A stretch of DNA of 64,000 nt from an uncultured Agathobaculum sp. (lineage in GTDB: Bacteria; Bacillota; Clostridia; Oscillospirales; Butyricicoccaceae). Every line of letters starts with the position of its first letter. Within the stretch, counting starts at the first letter, position 1. Shown here one piece after another: positions 1 through 7,561 of the stretch. The DNA is taken from NCBI GenBank assembly GCA_934504345.1, contig CAKSVR010000007.1, forward strand, positions 12,512-76,511. The letters run 5' to 3'. The position numbers and the translations under genes were made by a program. The notes below the pieces were generated by a model that searched no databases, was not told where the DNA came from, and saw only the letters and a program-made list of their open reading frames with translations.

Positions 1-2
1 GT

Positions 3-338
3 GAGTTTTCTGAGGATTTTTCCACGTTTTACGCCAATATCACAGCAGATATGGAGAAGTACAAGGATGTCAAGGGCATCAAGACCAAGCCGGGCCAGCC
101 CGCGAACTTCTACTGTGTATCCTGCACACCGTGGACGGCGTTCACCGGATGCAGCAGCCGCGCCGCCGGCGGTCAGCCCGCGTACTTTCCCATCGTGGTG
201 ATGGGAAAATATGAAAAGCACGGCGCGGCGGTCGATATGCCGGTGTGCATCACCATCGCACACGCAGTCGCCGACGGCTACCACGCCGGGCTGTTCTTTC
301 AGTATTTGCAGGAGGAGCTCGATGCGCTCGGAAAGTGA
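3..338 (+). CDS. Chloramphenicol O-acetyltransferase-like protein, 3' part
   Basis: The 5' end lies outside the window; 111 codons in frame 3 reach the TGA. The type A CAT family transfers acetyl from acetyl-CoA to chloramphenicol or related acceptors in the cytoplasm as a trimer. Seen here: a typical CAT C-terminal half with the motif IAHAVADGYH followed by FFQYLQEEL, matching the family motif HHxxxDGxH near the C-terminus. The first His of the usual HH pair is Ala here, but the catalytic second His and the DG are kept. Related housekeeping acetyltransferases in Clostridia share this fold, so antibiotic resistance is not implied. Family call firm, substrate unknown. Confidence 0.82.
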   Translation, partial: EFSEDFSTFYANITADMEKYKDVKGIKTKPGQPANFYCVSCTPWTAFTGCSSRAAGGQPAYFPIVVMGKYEKHGAAVDMPVCITIAHAVADGYHAGLFFQYLQEELDALGK

Positions 339-350
339 ACCCAAAACCGC

Positions 351-386
351 AAAAAGGCTGCTGCGATACCTCGCAGCAGCCTTTTT
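351..386. terminator. Bidirectional rho-independent terminator
   Basis: Perfect stem around GGCTGCTGCGA / TCGCAGCAGCC with A5 before and T5 after. It lies between two convergent genes (CAT-like, and the small acidic protein on the minus strand) and can serve both. Confidence 0.85.
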
Positions 387-393
387 CTGCCCG

Positions 394-762
394 TTATTCC
401 GCAGCGCTCTCCAGAATGTCCGCGATGTTGTCGATCAGGCGCTCCCAGTCGTCCTCACTGCCGGGTGACTGGAGATAGCCCGCATCCATATCGTTGACGA
501 ACGCCGCGCCGATGTCGATATAGCTGTCGTAATCCGTGTCGTGATAGCCGTACTCCGTGCCGAGCAGCACGATCTCGTCGCACTCATCGCCCAGCAGGTG
601 CGCCATCGCCACGTTGAGGAATCCGTTTTCCGCCATGCTGTCGTCCTCGTCCGGCGCGACCCACGCGCGTTCCCACGCCTCGTCCGCCTCCTCGTTGAAC
701 AGACCCGGCCGGTAATAATCCAGCTCCCGGCGGATGCTCTGCTTGAGAAAATTCCGATCCAT
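394..762 (-). CDS. Small acidic hypothetical protein (122 aa)
   Basis: I do not recognise the family. The protein is strongly acidic (many Asp/Glu, runs such as PDEDD and SEDDWE), has no signal peptide or membrane segment, and is predicted cytosolic. The ATG at 762 follows a GGGAGCGAGC-type purine-rich site. It is monocistronic, convergent with the CAT-like gene and divergent from nothing within 80 bp. Composition and codon use match the neighbours, so it looks native rather than acquired. Confidence 0.7.
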   Translation of the reverse strand: MDRNFLKQSIRRELDYYRPGLFNEEADEAWERAWVAPDEDDSMAENGFLNVAMAHLLGDECDEIVLLGTEYGYHDTDYDSYIDIGAAFVNDMDAGYLQSPGSEDDWERLIDNIADILESAAE

Positions 763-927
763 CTTGCTCGCTCCCTTTTCTCTGTGTTGACCTTAATTAT
801 AGCATTTTGAGCAGGGTTTGCAAGAGGTGTCGTTTTCGCTCACAGCCCGCCGAGCCGCTCCGCAAATGCGCGGCAGCTGCTAATGCCTTTCGCAGAAATA
901 CCGTGTTCGCAGACTGCACAGCGTTTT

Positions 928-2061
928 TCACTCCGCCAGCTCCCGCACCGCGCGGACGGCCATGTCCACTTCATCCTCCGTATTGAAGAACGCAAAGCTG
1001 AACCGCACCGCGCCCTGCTCGACCGTGCCCAGCGCTTCGTGCATCCGCGGCGCACAGTGTGCACCCGCGCGGGTGGCGATGCCGCAGTCCTCGAACAGCG
1101 CATCCGCGACCTCGCCCGAGGCATAATCACGGATGTTCAGCGTGACGATGGCCGCCCGCTCGTCCTGCTCGAAATCGCCGTAAACGGCAATGCCGGGAAT
1201 GCCGCGCACGCCATCGTAAAATCGCCGCATGAGCGCCCGCTCGCGCGCACCGATGGCCTGCACACCATGCCGCTCGATAAACTCCAGCGCCGCGTGCAGT
1301 CCGGCGAGGCCGTGGGTGTTGAGCGTGCCCGCCTCCAGCCGTGCGGGATACGCCTGCGGCTGGCCGCGGTCGTAGGAATGGATACCCGTTCCGCCGCGCA
1401 GCAGCGGCTGCACCTCCACGCCCGGCCGAATGCACAGCCCGCCCGTTCCCTGCGGGCCCATCAGACCCTTGTGTCCGGTGAAGCACAGCACATCGATGTG
1501 CATTTTCTGCATATCGATTGGGAGCACGCCCGCCGTCTGCGAAGCATCGACCACCAGCAGAGCGCCGTGCGCGTGCGCCATTTCACCGATGCGGGCAATA
1601 TCGAGCACGTTTCCGATCAGATTAGAGGCGTGCGTGCAGACTACGGCCTTGGTGTCCGGCCGGAACAATTTCTGCATATCCTCGTACCGGATATTGCCCT
1701 TTTTGTCCGCTGGAACGAAATCCACCGCCGCACCGCGCGTTTGCAGGTCGTACAGCGGCCGCAGCACGGAATTGTGCTCGAGATCGGTCGAAATGACATG
1801 ATCGCCCGCCGAAATCAGCCCGTAGAGTGCGATATTGAGCGCCTCGGTCGAGTTCGCGGTGAACACGACATGGTCCGCCCGCGGACAGCCGAACAGCTTC
1901 GCCAGCCGCGCGCGGGTGTCGAACACCATGCGCGAGGCCGCCAGCGACACGCCATGCGCGCCGCGCGAGGCATTTCCGGCGGTGAGTATCGCGTTTTTGA
2001 CCGCCTCGGCCACTTCGGGCGGCTTGTGCAGCGTGGTCGCTGCGTTATCCAGATAGATCAT
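928..2061 (-). CDS. Class V aminotransferase, cysteine desulfurase family
   Basis: 377 aa, full length for the NifS/SufS-like subgroup (TIGR01977-type). PLP enzyme that removes sulfur from cysteine, or selenium from selenocysteine, as a protein-bound persulfide. Visible: N-terminal YLDNAATT, the PLP lysine in FTGHKG (about K198), and the active-site cysteine loop RAGAHCAP (about C336) followed by H and LG. It is the third gene of a minus-strand operon after yedF and a DUF3343 gene, only 12 bp behind the latter. That context points to a role in sulfur or selenium trafficking rather than bulk Fe-S assembly, since no SufU/IscU lies beside it. Confidence 0.88.
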   Translation of the reverse strand: MIYLDNAATTLHKPPEVAEAVKNAILTAGNASRGAHGVSLAASRMVFDTRARLAKLFGCPRADHVVFTANSTEALNIALYGLISAGDHVISTDLEHNSVLRPLYDLQTRGAAVDFVPADKKGNIRYEDMQKLFRPDTKAVVCTHASNLIGNVLDIARIGEMAHAHGALLVVDASQTAGVLPIDMQKMHIDVLCFTGHKGLMGPQGTGGLCIRPGVEVQPLLRGGTGIHSYDRGQPQAYPARLEAGTLNTHGLAGLHAALEFIERHGVQAIGARERALMRRFYDGVRGIPGIAVYGDFEQDERAAIVTLNIRDYASGEVADALFEDCGIATRAGAHCAPRMHEALGTVEQGAVRFSFAFFNTEDEVDMAVRAVRELAE

Positions 2062-2073
2062 GGCGTACCTCCC

Positions 2074-2319
2074 TCAGCCGTACAGCTCGACCATGGCATA
2101 TTTCTCAAAGCCCACGCCGGACTGCGTGAGCGCCTCCAGCAGCGCGGCCTGCTGCTCCGGCTCGGCCTTCCACGCCAGCCCGCAGCCCGCCGTGAGCTGT
2201 GTCGGGATGGGGATGAGCCGTCCCGGCAGACTGCGCTCATGCAGCAGCGCCTCCGCCGCGAGCGCCTGCTCGGTAGAGGCGAACGTGATGACCGCGAACG
2301 GCCGCCTGCGCCGCATCAC
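2074..2319 (-). CDS. DUF3343 putative Se/S carrier-like protein
   Basis: 81 aa, matching the short DUF3343 family often annotated as a putative Se/S carrier. Visible: an early FAVITFASTEQALAAE stretch, the conserved IPIPTQLTAGCGLAW segment with its single Cys (the likely carrier residue), and a short C-terminus. Its ATG overlaps the yedF stop (2316-2319), implying translational coupling. Family members commonly sit with YedF and cysteine desulfurase genes. Carrier function is inferred from family and neighbourhood, not demonstrated. Confidence 0.8.
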   Translation of the reverse strand: MMRRRRPFAVITFASTEQALAAEALLHERSLPGRLIPIPTQLTAGCGLAWKAEPEQQAALLEALTQSGVGFEKYAMVELYG

Positions 2320-2927
2320 GGGCGCAGGATGAGGTCGGCCTGCATCTGCTTCTCGGTGATGACGTACATATTTGTCACCTCACCGACCGCCAGCTTGTCC
2401 GTCAGGCCGTAGTGGTTCAGGCAGGTGCCGCAGGTCAAAATCTCCACACCGAGAGAAGCGAGGTTCTTCAGGTCGTCGAGCGAGGCCGAGCCCTCACAGG
2501 TGACACGCGCGCCGCCGTTGTAGAACAGGATGGTGCTCGGCAGGTGCTCCTGCTGGGTGAGCGCAAAAATGAAGCCTTTGAGCAGAATGCCGCCCAGCTC
2601 GCTGTCGCCCTCGCCCATGCGGTCGGCGGAAATGACAACGACCGTCTTTTTCTGCGCCGCCGGGACCGTGCAGGAAACCTGCTCGTCGCTCTCGGCCTTT
2701 GCGATGGCGGCTTCGGTCGTAATGGTGCAGCAGAACTCCTTGTCCGCACGTTTTTCGGTCGTGATGGTGCAGCCCTTGCTCTCCGCAAGCCGTGTCAGAT
2801 TCTGCACCGCAACTTCGTTATCTACCAGCGTCTGCACCGTGCCCGCGCCGCCGAGCTCCTGCAAAGCGTGCAGCGTTTTGATGACAGGGATCGGGCAGGC
2901 ATCGCCCAGCGCGTTGATTTGTACCAT
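2316..2927 (-). CDS. yedF: Sulfurtransferase-like selenium metabolism protein YedF
   Basis: 203 aa. The N-terminal TusA/SirA domain carries the CPIP motif (C11) in LGDACPIPVIKT. The C-terminal half is a DsrE-like domain with EILTCGTCLNHYG. This two-domain architecture is that of YedF, found in genomes with selenium traits. AGGAGG lies 10 bp before the ATG. It is the first gene of the yedF-DUF3343-desulfurase operon. No selD, selA or Sec-tRNA gene is visible, so I cannot say whether the organism uses selenocysteine or a selenium cofactor. Confidence 0.88.
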   Translation of the reverse strand: MVQINALGDACPIPVIKTLHALQELGGAGTVQTLVDNEVAVQNLTRLAESKGCTITTEKRADKEFCCTITTEAAIAKAESDEQVSCTVPAAQKKTVVVISADRMGEGDSELGGILLKGFIFALTQQEHLPSTILFYNGGARVTCEGSASLDDLKNLASLGVEILTCGTCLNHYGLTDKLAVGEVTNMYVITEKQMQADLILRP

Positions 2928-3008
2928 GAGAAAAATCCTCCTTTGGGTATTCTGAGTGTATTATAGCACAGCGCCGTGCGGAAAACTACTCTCGGCTGCG
3001 GAGAATGT

Positions 3009-3037
3009 TTGCACGGCGTGCACGGCTTTGGTATAAT
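3009..3037 (+). promoter_or_regulatory. Sigma-70-type promoter in front of a truncated gene
   Basis: TTGCAC-N17-TATAAT. It now drives only the methyltransferase stub that starts at 3060. Confidence 0.6.
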
Positions 3038-3059
3038 GAGCCTATCCGCTCTGCAAAGG

Positions 3060-3159
3060 ATGCCGAGCCGCATAAAACGCAGTTTCCGGGAGCGGTACGC
3101 CGGGCTGTACGACCGGTTCATGCGAAAGGACACCGCCGCCTGTGAAGCGATGTACGCGC
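3060..3159 (+). pseudogene. N-terminal remnant of a SAM methyltransferase-like gene
   Basis: From the ATG at 3060 the frame reads FRERYAGLYDRFMRKDTAACEAMYALS, which resembles the first residues of clostridial class I SAM methyltransferases (YDxFMRKDxxAYxxMY). At about 3160 homology-like sequence stops and the frame runs on into unrelated DNA that encodes a different remnant on the other strand. No methyltransferase motif I can be seen. The intact promoter and start suggest a recent deletion. Family assignment rests on a short stretch. Confidence 0.4.
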
Positions 3160-3333
3160 TCAGTCCTGCTCATAGCCGTCCAGCCAGCGCGGACATTCCT
3201 CCGTGTTCCGGCCCGGCATATCCAGCAGCGAAGCGCGCATCTCCAGATACCGGTCCACGCTGCGCCGGAAGTTCTGCACGGTTTCGAGCGGATCGTTGCC
3301 CGCAAAGGCCAGCTGACAGTCCTTTCCGGTCGT
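3160..3333 (-). pseudogene. C-terminal gene remnant, family unknown
   Basis: An open frame of 57 codons ends at a TGA (3160-3162) and reads like a genuine protein tail (DPLETVQNFRRSVDRYLEM, then NTEECPRWLDGYEQD). It has no start codon or ribosome site; the upstream part is replaced at about 3335 by the leader of the YolD-like gene. It abuts tail-to-tail with the methyltransferase stub. Both ends look cut, consistent with a deletion that fused two neighbouring genes. I do not recognise the family. Confidence 0.35.
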
Positions 3334-3366
3334 TCAATCGCCGTCCTGATCGAAAGGAAGTGCCTC

Positions 3367-3804
3367 ATGTTCCCCATCAACGACCCCAAATATGCCGACA
3401 TCATCGACCGGCCGCACCATGTTTTCGCCACGCGGCCGCAGATGCCCATGGCCGACCGCGCCGCGCAGTTTTCGCCGTTTGCCGCGCTGACCGGCTACGC
3501 CGATGTGATACGCGAAACCGCCCGTCTGACCGACCGGAAGATCGAGCCGGACGAAACCATGCAGGCGGCGCTCGATGCGCGGTATCAGCTGCTCATCGCC
3601 GCGCTGGACAGCGAACCCGAGGTGCAGTTCACCTATTTCGTGCCGGATGGGCGCAAATCCGGCGGCGCGTACCGCACCGTCAAGGGCGTTCCGGCAAAGA
3701 TAGACAGCCTTGCGCGGCGCATCACCCTGACCGACAGCACGATCCTGCCGATCGACGATGTGCTGCTGCTCGAAGGCCCGCTGTTTGCGGCGGATTTCTG
3801 CTGA
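3367..3804 (+). CDS. YolD-like family protein
   Basis: 145 aa. I chose the ATG at 3367 because GAAAGGAAG precedes it and the conserved region begins straight after it. Seen: DIIDRPHHVFATRPQMP, then ADRAAQFSPFAALTGY, a clostridial YolD-like signature, followed by a charged helix and a basic C-terminal part. In Firmicutes yolD usually follows a UvrX/DinB Y-family polymerase gene and is SOS induced. Here no polymerase lies next to it, but a truncated Y-family polymerase start lies at 10849, so this copy may be an orphan of a broken pair. Biochemical function unknown. Confidence 0.7.
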   Translation: MFPINDPKYADIIDRPHHVFATRPQMPMADRAAQFSPFAALTGYADVIRETARLTDRKIEPDETMQAALDARYQLLIAALDSEPEVQFTYFVPDGRKSGGAYRTVKGVPAKIDSLARRITLTDSTILPIDDVLLLEGPLFAADFC

Positions 3805-3912
3805 TTTGGAATATCCGATAAAATCACAGCAATCATTTGATATTTTCAGATACAATATTTTATATCAGCAGTATCTTCTGCTGTGCCTGACAGCCTCATA
3901 TCGTAAAAATCC

Positions 3913-3941
3913 TTGCATTATCCGCTGATCTGCGGTATACT
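3913..3941 (+). promoter_or_regulatory. Promoter of the putative antitoxin RNA
   Basis: TTGCAT-N17-TATACT, near consensus. No open reading frame with a ribosome site follows; a strong terminator lies about 40 bp downstream of the predicted start. Confidence 0.7.
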
Positions 3942-3947
3942 ATCAAT

Positions 3948-4016
3948 AGATAAACGAGATGATTCTTTCATCGGACACGCGAAAAGCCTCGGTGTTGCCG
4001 CACCGAGGCTTTTCTA
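3948..4016 (+). ncRNA. Putative RNAII-like antisense antitoxin RNA (about 68 nt)
   Basis: Predicted from a near-consensus promoter (3913-3941) and a terminator hairpin (3981-4014). Bases 3952-3976 equal the plus strand at 4127-4152 apart from one extra C at 4139. The RNA can therefore pair over 25 nt, with one bulge, with the mRNA of the small hydrophobic peptide encoded on the minus strand, covering its start codon and the first codons. Convergent order, a shared terminator, repeats at the 5' sides and a size close to the 65-nt RNAII match the par/Fst type I system of pAD1. Transcription is inferred. Confidence 0.6.
3981..4014. terminator. Shared bidirectional terminator of the toxin-antitoxin locus
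   Basis: GCCTCGGTG / CACCGAGGC stem flanked by AAAA and TTTT. It ends both the plus-strand small RNA and the minus-strand peptide mRNA. Confidence 0.8.
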
Positions 4017-4060
4017 TTCCATTTTACAGTGGGCGGCTTAAACCCAAGGCTGGCTGCCGG

Positions 4061-4147
4061 TTAGATTTCTCCATCCAGCCATTTGCAAATGTAATACGCA
4101 ACTACACTTGCCGCGACGGAGATAAGAAACGAGATGATCTCTTTCAT
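4061..4147 (-). CDS. Fst-like small hydrophobic toxin peptide (28 aa)
   Basis: MKEIISFLIS is followed by a hydrophobic stretch to about residue 20 and the tail CKWLDGEI. One membrane helix with a short charged C-terminus is the design of Fst/TxpA-type and so-called holin-like toxins, which insert in the membrane. GGGGGTG lies 6 bp before the ATG but is paired in a hairpin (4154-4182). Promoter TTGTCG-N17-TATACT lies at 4194-4222; the predicted mRNA to the shared terminator is about 205 nt, close to the 210-nt RNAI of pAD1 par. Toxicity and expression are inferred. Confidence 0.65.
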   Translation of the reverse strand: MKEIISFLISVAASVVAYYICKWLDGEI

Positions 4148-4153
4148 CGGACG

Positions 4154-4182
4154 CACCCCCTCTCTCTGCCTGTTTGGGGGTG
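4154..4182 (-). promoter_or_regulatory. 5' hairpin hiding the toxin ribosome site
   Basis: In the mRNA, CACCCCC (4176-4182 complement) pairs with GGGGGTG (4154-4160 complement), a 7-bp stem with a 15-nt loop. The right arm is the Shine-Dalgarno sequence. Such a stem limits translation in Fst mRNA. Confidence 0.6.
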
Positions 4183-4193
4183 GCAGCACTTTC

Positions 4194-4222
4194 AGTATAC
4201 CATACACCGCAAAATCCGACAA
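4194..4222 (-). promoter_or_regulatory. Promoter of the toxin mRNA
   Basis: TTGTCG (4217-4222) -N17- TATACT (4194-4199) read on the minus strand. Predicted start near 4187. Confidence 0.7.
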
Positions 4223-4360
4223 GCATCGACCCGAATGCCGCTTTTCGTGCGGTTTTCCGAGTGCTGCGCCGCGCGATTCCGCCGTCATCCGCAAATTTCC
4301 AAAGATTTCGTTGGTTCTTGTACATTTCTCTTGAAACCTATGAACTTTTCGCCTATACTT

Positions 4361-4525
4361 AAGGCAACACCACACAATTAAAGCCGCGGTGCTTTGCGGA
4401 AATTTTGTGTCCTGACTTTGTTACAGTTTCACGGTAATACATCAAGTATTACCGCAAAACTGTGCCTCGTCAGTACGCAAAATTTACTCGCAAATCACTC
4501 TTGTTCAATTATGCGGTATTGCCTT
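4361..4525. mobile_element. 165-bp palindromic MITE, copy 1
   Basis: Terminal inverted repeats AAGGCAAyACCrCAyAATT at both ends and an inner palindrome around GGTAATAC / GTATTACC make nearly the whole element one long imperfect hairpin. Two more copies lie at 15373 and 57275, and a solo end at 17081-17101. No coding capacity. This copy ends 16 bp before the c-di-GMP riboswitch and so forms part of the upstream region of the first hybrid kinase. Confidence 0.75.
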
Positions 4526-4540
4526 AAACCAAGTTCAACA

Positions 4541-4620
4541 AGCGAACATTGGGCAAAACAGGTGAAAGCCTGTGACGCCAAGCTAAAGGGCCTGTAAAAT
4601 GGCAGCCAGCTGCCTCGTTT
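4541..4620 (+). ncRNA. c-di-GMP-I riboswitch (GEMM-I)
   Basis: Conserved core visible: CATTGGGCAAAACAGG, GAAA tetraloop, CCTGTGACGCCAAGCTA, then GGGCCTG and ATGGCAGCCAGCTGCC. These match the GEMM-I pattern GGGCAAACC-GAAA-GACGCAAAGCC plus the receptor helix ending in GgTwGCC. It senses cyclic di-GMP and lies in the leader of the hybrid sensor kinase at 4717. Confidence 0.82.
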
Positions 4621-4641
4621 GAGATGCATAGCTGCATTGCT

Positions 4642-4663
4642 GATGCGGCGGTGCGTCTTTTTT
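4642..4663 (+). terminator. Possible riboswitch expression platform (intrinsic terminator)
   Basis: A short stem GATGC / GCGTC is followed by six T. It lies between the aptamer and the start codon. The stem is weak, so whether c-di-GMP switches it on or off cannot be told. Confidence 0.4.
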
Positions 4664-4716
4664 CTTCCCGAATGATAAAGTTTGCCTGTTATGTCACTTA
4701 ATTGCAGGAGACCCCT

Positions 4717-7521
4717 ATGAACCGATTCTTTCAAAAACTGCATCGATCCTGCAGCCTGCTGCTGTGCCTGTGTCTGCTCGTTTCGCTCCTGCCGACGGCG
4801 GCCGCCGCGAACAACACCGTCCGCGCCGCATGGTACGAGGATGCCGCCTACAACATCACCGGCACCAACGGCGAGCGCAGCGGCTACGGCTATGAATATG
4901 AACAGGCCGTCGCCGCGTACACCGGCTGGCAATACGACTACATACAGGCCGACTGGACGGATTCGCTGCAAAAGGTGCAGACCGGCGAGATCGACCTGAT
5001 GGCCGGCGTATCCTACACCGAGGAGCGCGCACAGACCATGCTGTTCTCCGACCTGCCCATGGGCGAGGAACGCTACTATCTCTATGCCGATCTGTCCCAC
5101 ACGGATATTTCGGTATCCGATCTGAGCAGCCTGAACGGCAAACGCATCGGTATGCTGGAGGAGAGCATTCCGACCTCGCTGTTCTGCGCGTGGGAAACCA
5201 GGCACTCGCTGCACACCGAACACGTTTTCATCACCAGTGGCGAGGATGCCGCCGCCAAGCTCGCCAGCCGCGAGATCGACGGCTTTATCTCGGTCGAGAG
5301 CCCGCAGTGGGAGGCCGCGAGCCTGTCCGCATTCGCCTCGTTCGGCAGCTCGGATGTTTACTTTGTCATCAGCAAAAGCCGTCCCGACCTGAAAAACGCG
5401 CTCGATGCCGCCATGCGCCGCATCGAAAACGACAAGCCGTTCTATGCCGAGCGGCTATACGAGCGCTATCTGTCCGCGCACACGGTCGAAACCCTGTCCG
5501 CCGAGGAACAAAACTGGCTGGATGCACACGGCGCGATCCGCCTCGGCTTTCTCAACGACGATGCCGGTGTCAGCGAATTTGACACCAAAACACTTGCCAT
5601 GACCGGCGTGCTCACCGACTACATCCGGTACGCGACGGACTGCCTCGGCAGCCGAACGCTCAGCTTTGACCTGTACGGCTTTGACAGCCGTGAGGAACAG
5701 CTGAATGCCCTGCGGAACGGCGACATCGATATGATCTTCCATGTCAGCCAGAATCCCTTCGCCGCCGAACAGAACGGCTACGCTCTGTCCAACACGGTCT
5801 GGACCTTCAATCTCGCCGCTCTGACCGCAAAGAGCTACTTTAACGAGAACGAAGCCAACAGCATCGCCGTTATTCACGACAATTTCGCGCTCAAGAGCTA
5901 CATCTCCTATAATTATCCGCAATGGAGCGTGCTGGAATATGACACCCAGAAAGAGGCCGTCAAAGCCGTGCGCGAGGGCACAGCCGACTGCTTTGTCACG
6001 CACGCCAGTCAGGTTCTGCGCTACGGCGAGAGCAAAAATCTGCGCGGCGTGTTCCTCACCCAGCCGGGAAACACCTCGTTTGCGGTGCGCCGTGATAACA
6101 CGGTGCTGCTGTCCATCCTGAACAAGACCATCTCCGCCATGCCATCGGCGCTGCTGACCGGGGCGCTGTCGATGTATGACAGTGCCCCGGAAAAAGTCAC
6201 GGCGGCGGGCTTTATCAAGGATAACCTGCCGGTCGTTTCCGCTGTGCTGGTGCTCCTGTCACTGCTGCTGTTCGGACTGCTCCGGCAGGCCAAGCGGTCT
6301 GCGGACAAGGCGCTCGAGCTCAACCGGCGGCTTCAGCAGAGCCAGCTCGAATTGCAGGAGGCGCTTCATCAGGCCAAGGCCGCGAATGCCGCCAAAACGA
6401 CCTTTCTCAACAATATGTCGCACGACATCCGCACACCCATCAACGGTATCATCGGTATGCTGGCCATCATCCGCCGGAGCAGCGACGATCCGCAGCGCGT
6501 GCGCGACTGTCTGCACAAGATCGAGCTGTCCTCCAGTCTGCTGCTGTCCCTTGTCAACGATGTGCTCGATATGGCCAAGCTGGATACCGGCCCGGTCATC
6601 CTGAACAACGAAACCATCAATCTCGAGCAGGTATGCGGCGAGGTGACTTCCGCCGTTATGTTTCAGGCCGAGGCGGCGGGCATCCATGTCACCGGTGAGC
6701 ATGACGATTTTCACGGTATTTATGTCCGCAGCAGCGCGCTGCATCTGGAAAAAGTGCTGATGAACCTGTTCACCAACAGCGTCAAGTACAATAAGCCCGG
6801 CGGCTCCATTCACATGAGCATGAAGCTGCTCGACCGGACCGCCGACCGCATCACCTGCCAGTTCTGCATTGAGGATACCGGTCTCGGTATGTCCGAGGAC
6901 TTCATCGAACACCATCTGTTCACGCCGTTCGTGCAGGCCGACCAGTCCCCGCGCTCGAGCTATATGGGCACCGGCCTCGGTATGTCCATCGTCAAGCAGA
7001 TCGTCGAAAAGATGGGCGGCACCATCACGGTGGAGAGCAAGCTCGGAGAAGGCAGCCGCTTCACGGTCGTTATCCCGTTCGAGATCGTCCACGGGGCCGC
7101 GCCCGAAGCCATCGCGCCGCCGCAGGCGGACATCCATGGGATGCATCTGCTCATTGCCGAGGACAACGAACTCAACATGGAGATCGCCTCGTTCCTGCTG
7201 ACCGACAGCGGCGCCGAGGTCACACCCGTACGCAACGGACAGGAGGCGCTCGATACGTTTTCCGCTGCCGCGCCGGGCACATTCGATGCTGTCCTGATGG
7301 ATGTGATGATGCCCGTGCTGGACGGTCTGACCGCCACGCAGCGCATCCGCGCGCTCGATCGACCGGATGCGAAAACCATCCCCATCATCGCCATGACAGC
7401 CAATGCATTCAAGGAGGACGGCGAGAAGTGCCTTGCCGCCGGCATGAACGCGCACCTGTCCAAGCCGCTGGATATAGAACAGGTCAAGCGCACGCTCTGC
7501 GAACAAACCGCGAAACACTGA
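4717..7521 (+). CDS. Hybrid sensor kinase with two periplasmic-binding domains
   Basis: 934 aa, BvgS/EvgS-like. Start at 4717 after GCAGGAG. Residues 1-31: signal peptide or anchor. About 35-255 and 270-490: two extracytoplasmic solute-binding type 3 domains. About 497-520: membrane helix, then a coiled-coil linker. HisKA with H569 in SHDIRTPING. HATPase with the FTNSVKYN N box and GTGLGMSI. Receiver domain with acceptor D862 in LMDVMMP. No HPt domain follows, so phosphotransfer must use an external HPt or the receiver acts alone. It probably binds amino acids or other small ligands. Expression is likely tied to c-di-GMP by the leader riboswitch. Paralog at 11909-14764. Confidence 0.9.
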   Translation: MNRFFQKLHRSCSLLLCLCLLVSLLPTAAAANNTVRAAWYEDAAYNITGTNGERSGYGYEYEQAVAAYTGWQYDYIQADWTDSLQKVQTGEIDLMAGVSYTEERAQTMLFSDLPMGEERYYLYADLSHTDISVSDLSSLNGKRIGMLEESIPTSLFCAWETRHSLHTEHVFITSGEDAAAKLASREIDGFISVESPQWEAASLSAFASFGSSDVYFVISKSRPDLKNALDAAMRRIENDKPFYAERLYERYLSAHTVETLSAEEQNWLDAHGAIRLGFLNDDAGVSEFDTKTLAMTGVLTDYIRYATDCLGSRTLSFDLYGFDSREEQLNALRNGDIDMIFHVSQNPFAAEQNGYALSNTVWTFNLAALTAKSYFNENEANSIAVIHDNFALKSYISYNYPQWSVLEYDTQKEAVKAVREGTADCFVTHASQVLRYGESKNLRGVFLTQPGNTSFAVRRDNTVLLSILNKTISAMPSALLTGALSMYDSAPEKVTAAGFIKDNLPVVSAVLVLLSLLLFGLLRQAKRSADKALELNRRLQQSQLELQEALHQAKAANAAKTTFLNNMSHDIRTPINGIIGMLAIIRRSSDDPQRVRDCLHKIELSSSLLLSLVNDVLDMAKLDTGPVILNNETINLEQVCGEVTSAVMFQAEAAGIHVTGEHDDFHGIYVRSSALHLEKVLMNLFTNSVKYNKPGGSIHMSMKLLDRTADRITCQFCIEDTGLGMSEDFIEHHLFTPFVQADQSPRSSYMGTGLGMSIVKQIVEKMGGTITVESKLGEGSRFTVVIPFEIVHGAAPEAIAPPQADIHGMHLLIAEDNELNMEIASFLLTDSGAEVTPVRNGQEALDTFSAAAPGTFDAVLMDVMMPVLDGLTATQRIRALDRPDAKTIPIIAMTANAFKEDGEKCLAAGMNAHLSKPLDIEQVKRTLCEQTAKH

Positions 7522-7561
7522 GGAAATCGACCGGCTGTGAGATCTAACGTTCCGCAAACAG

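Noticed and set aside
840..927. Protein-like tail (CAVCEHGISAKG) right after the desulfurase stop
   Set aside because: It is in a different frame from the desulfurase and has no start codon; reading through the TGA as selenocysteine would give another sequence. Possibly a gene remnant, but unsupported.
883..2412. Long plus-strand frame over the cysteine desulfurase
   Set aside because: Antisense shadow of a well-supported gene with clear PLP motifs; composition is Arg/His-rich and meaningless.
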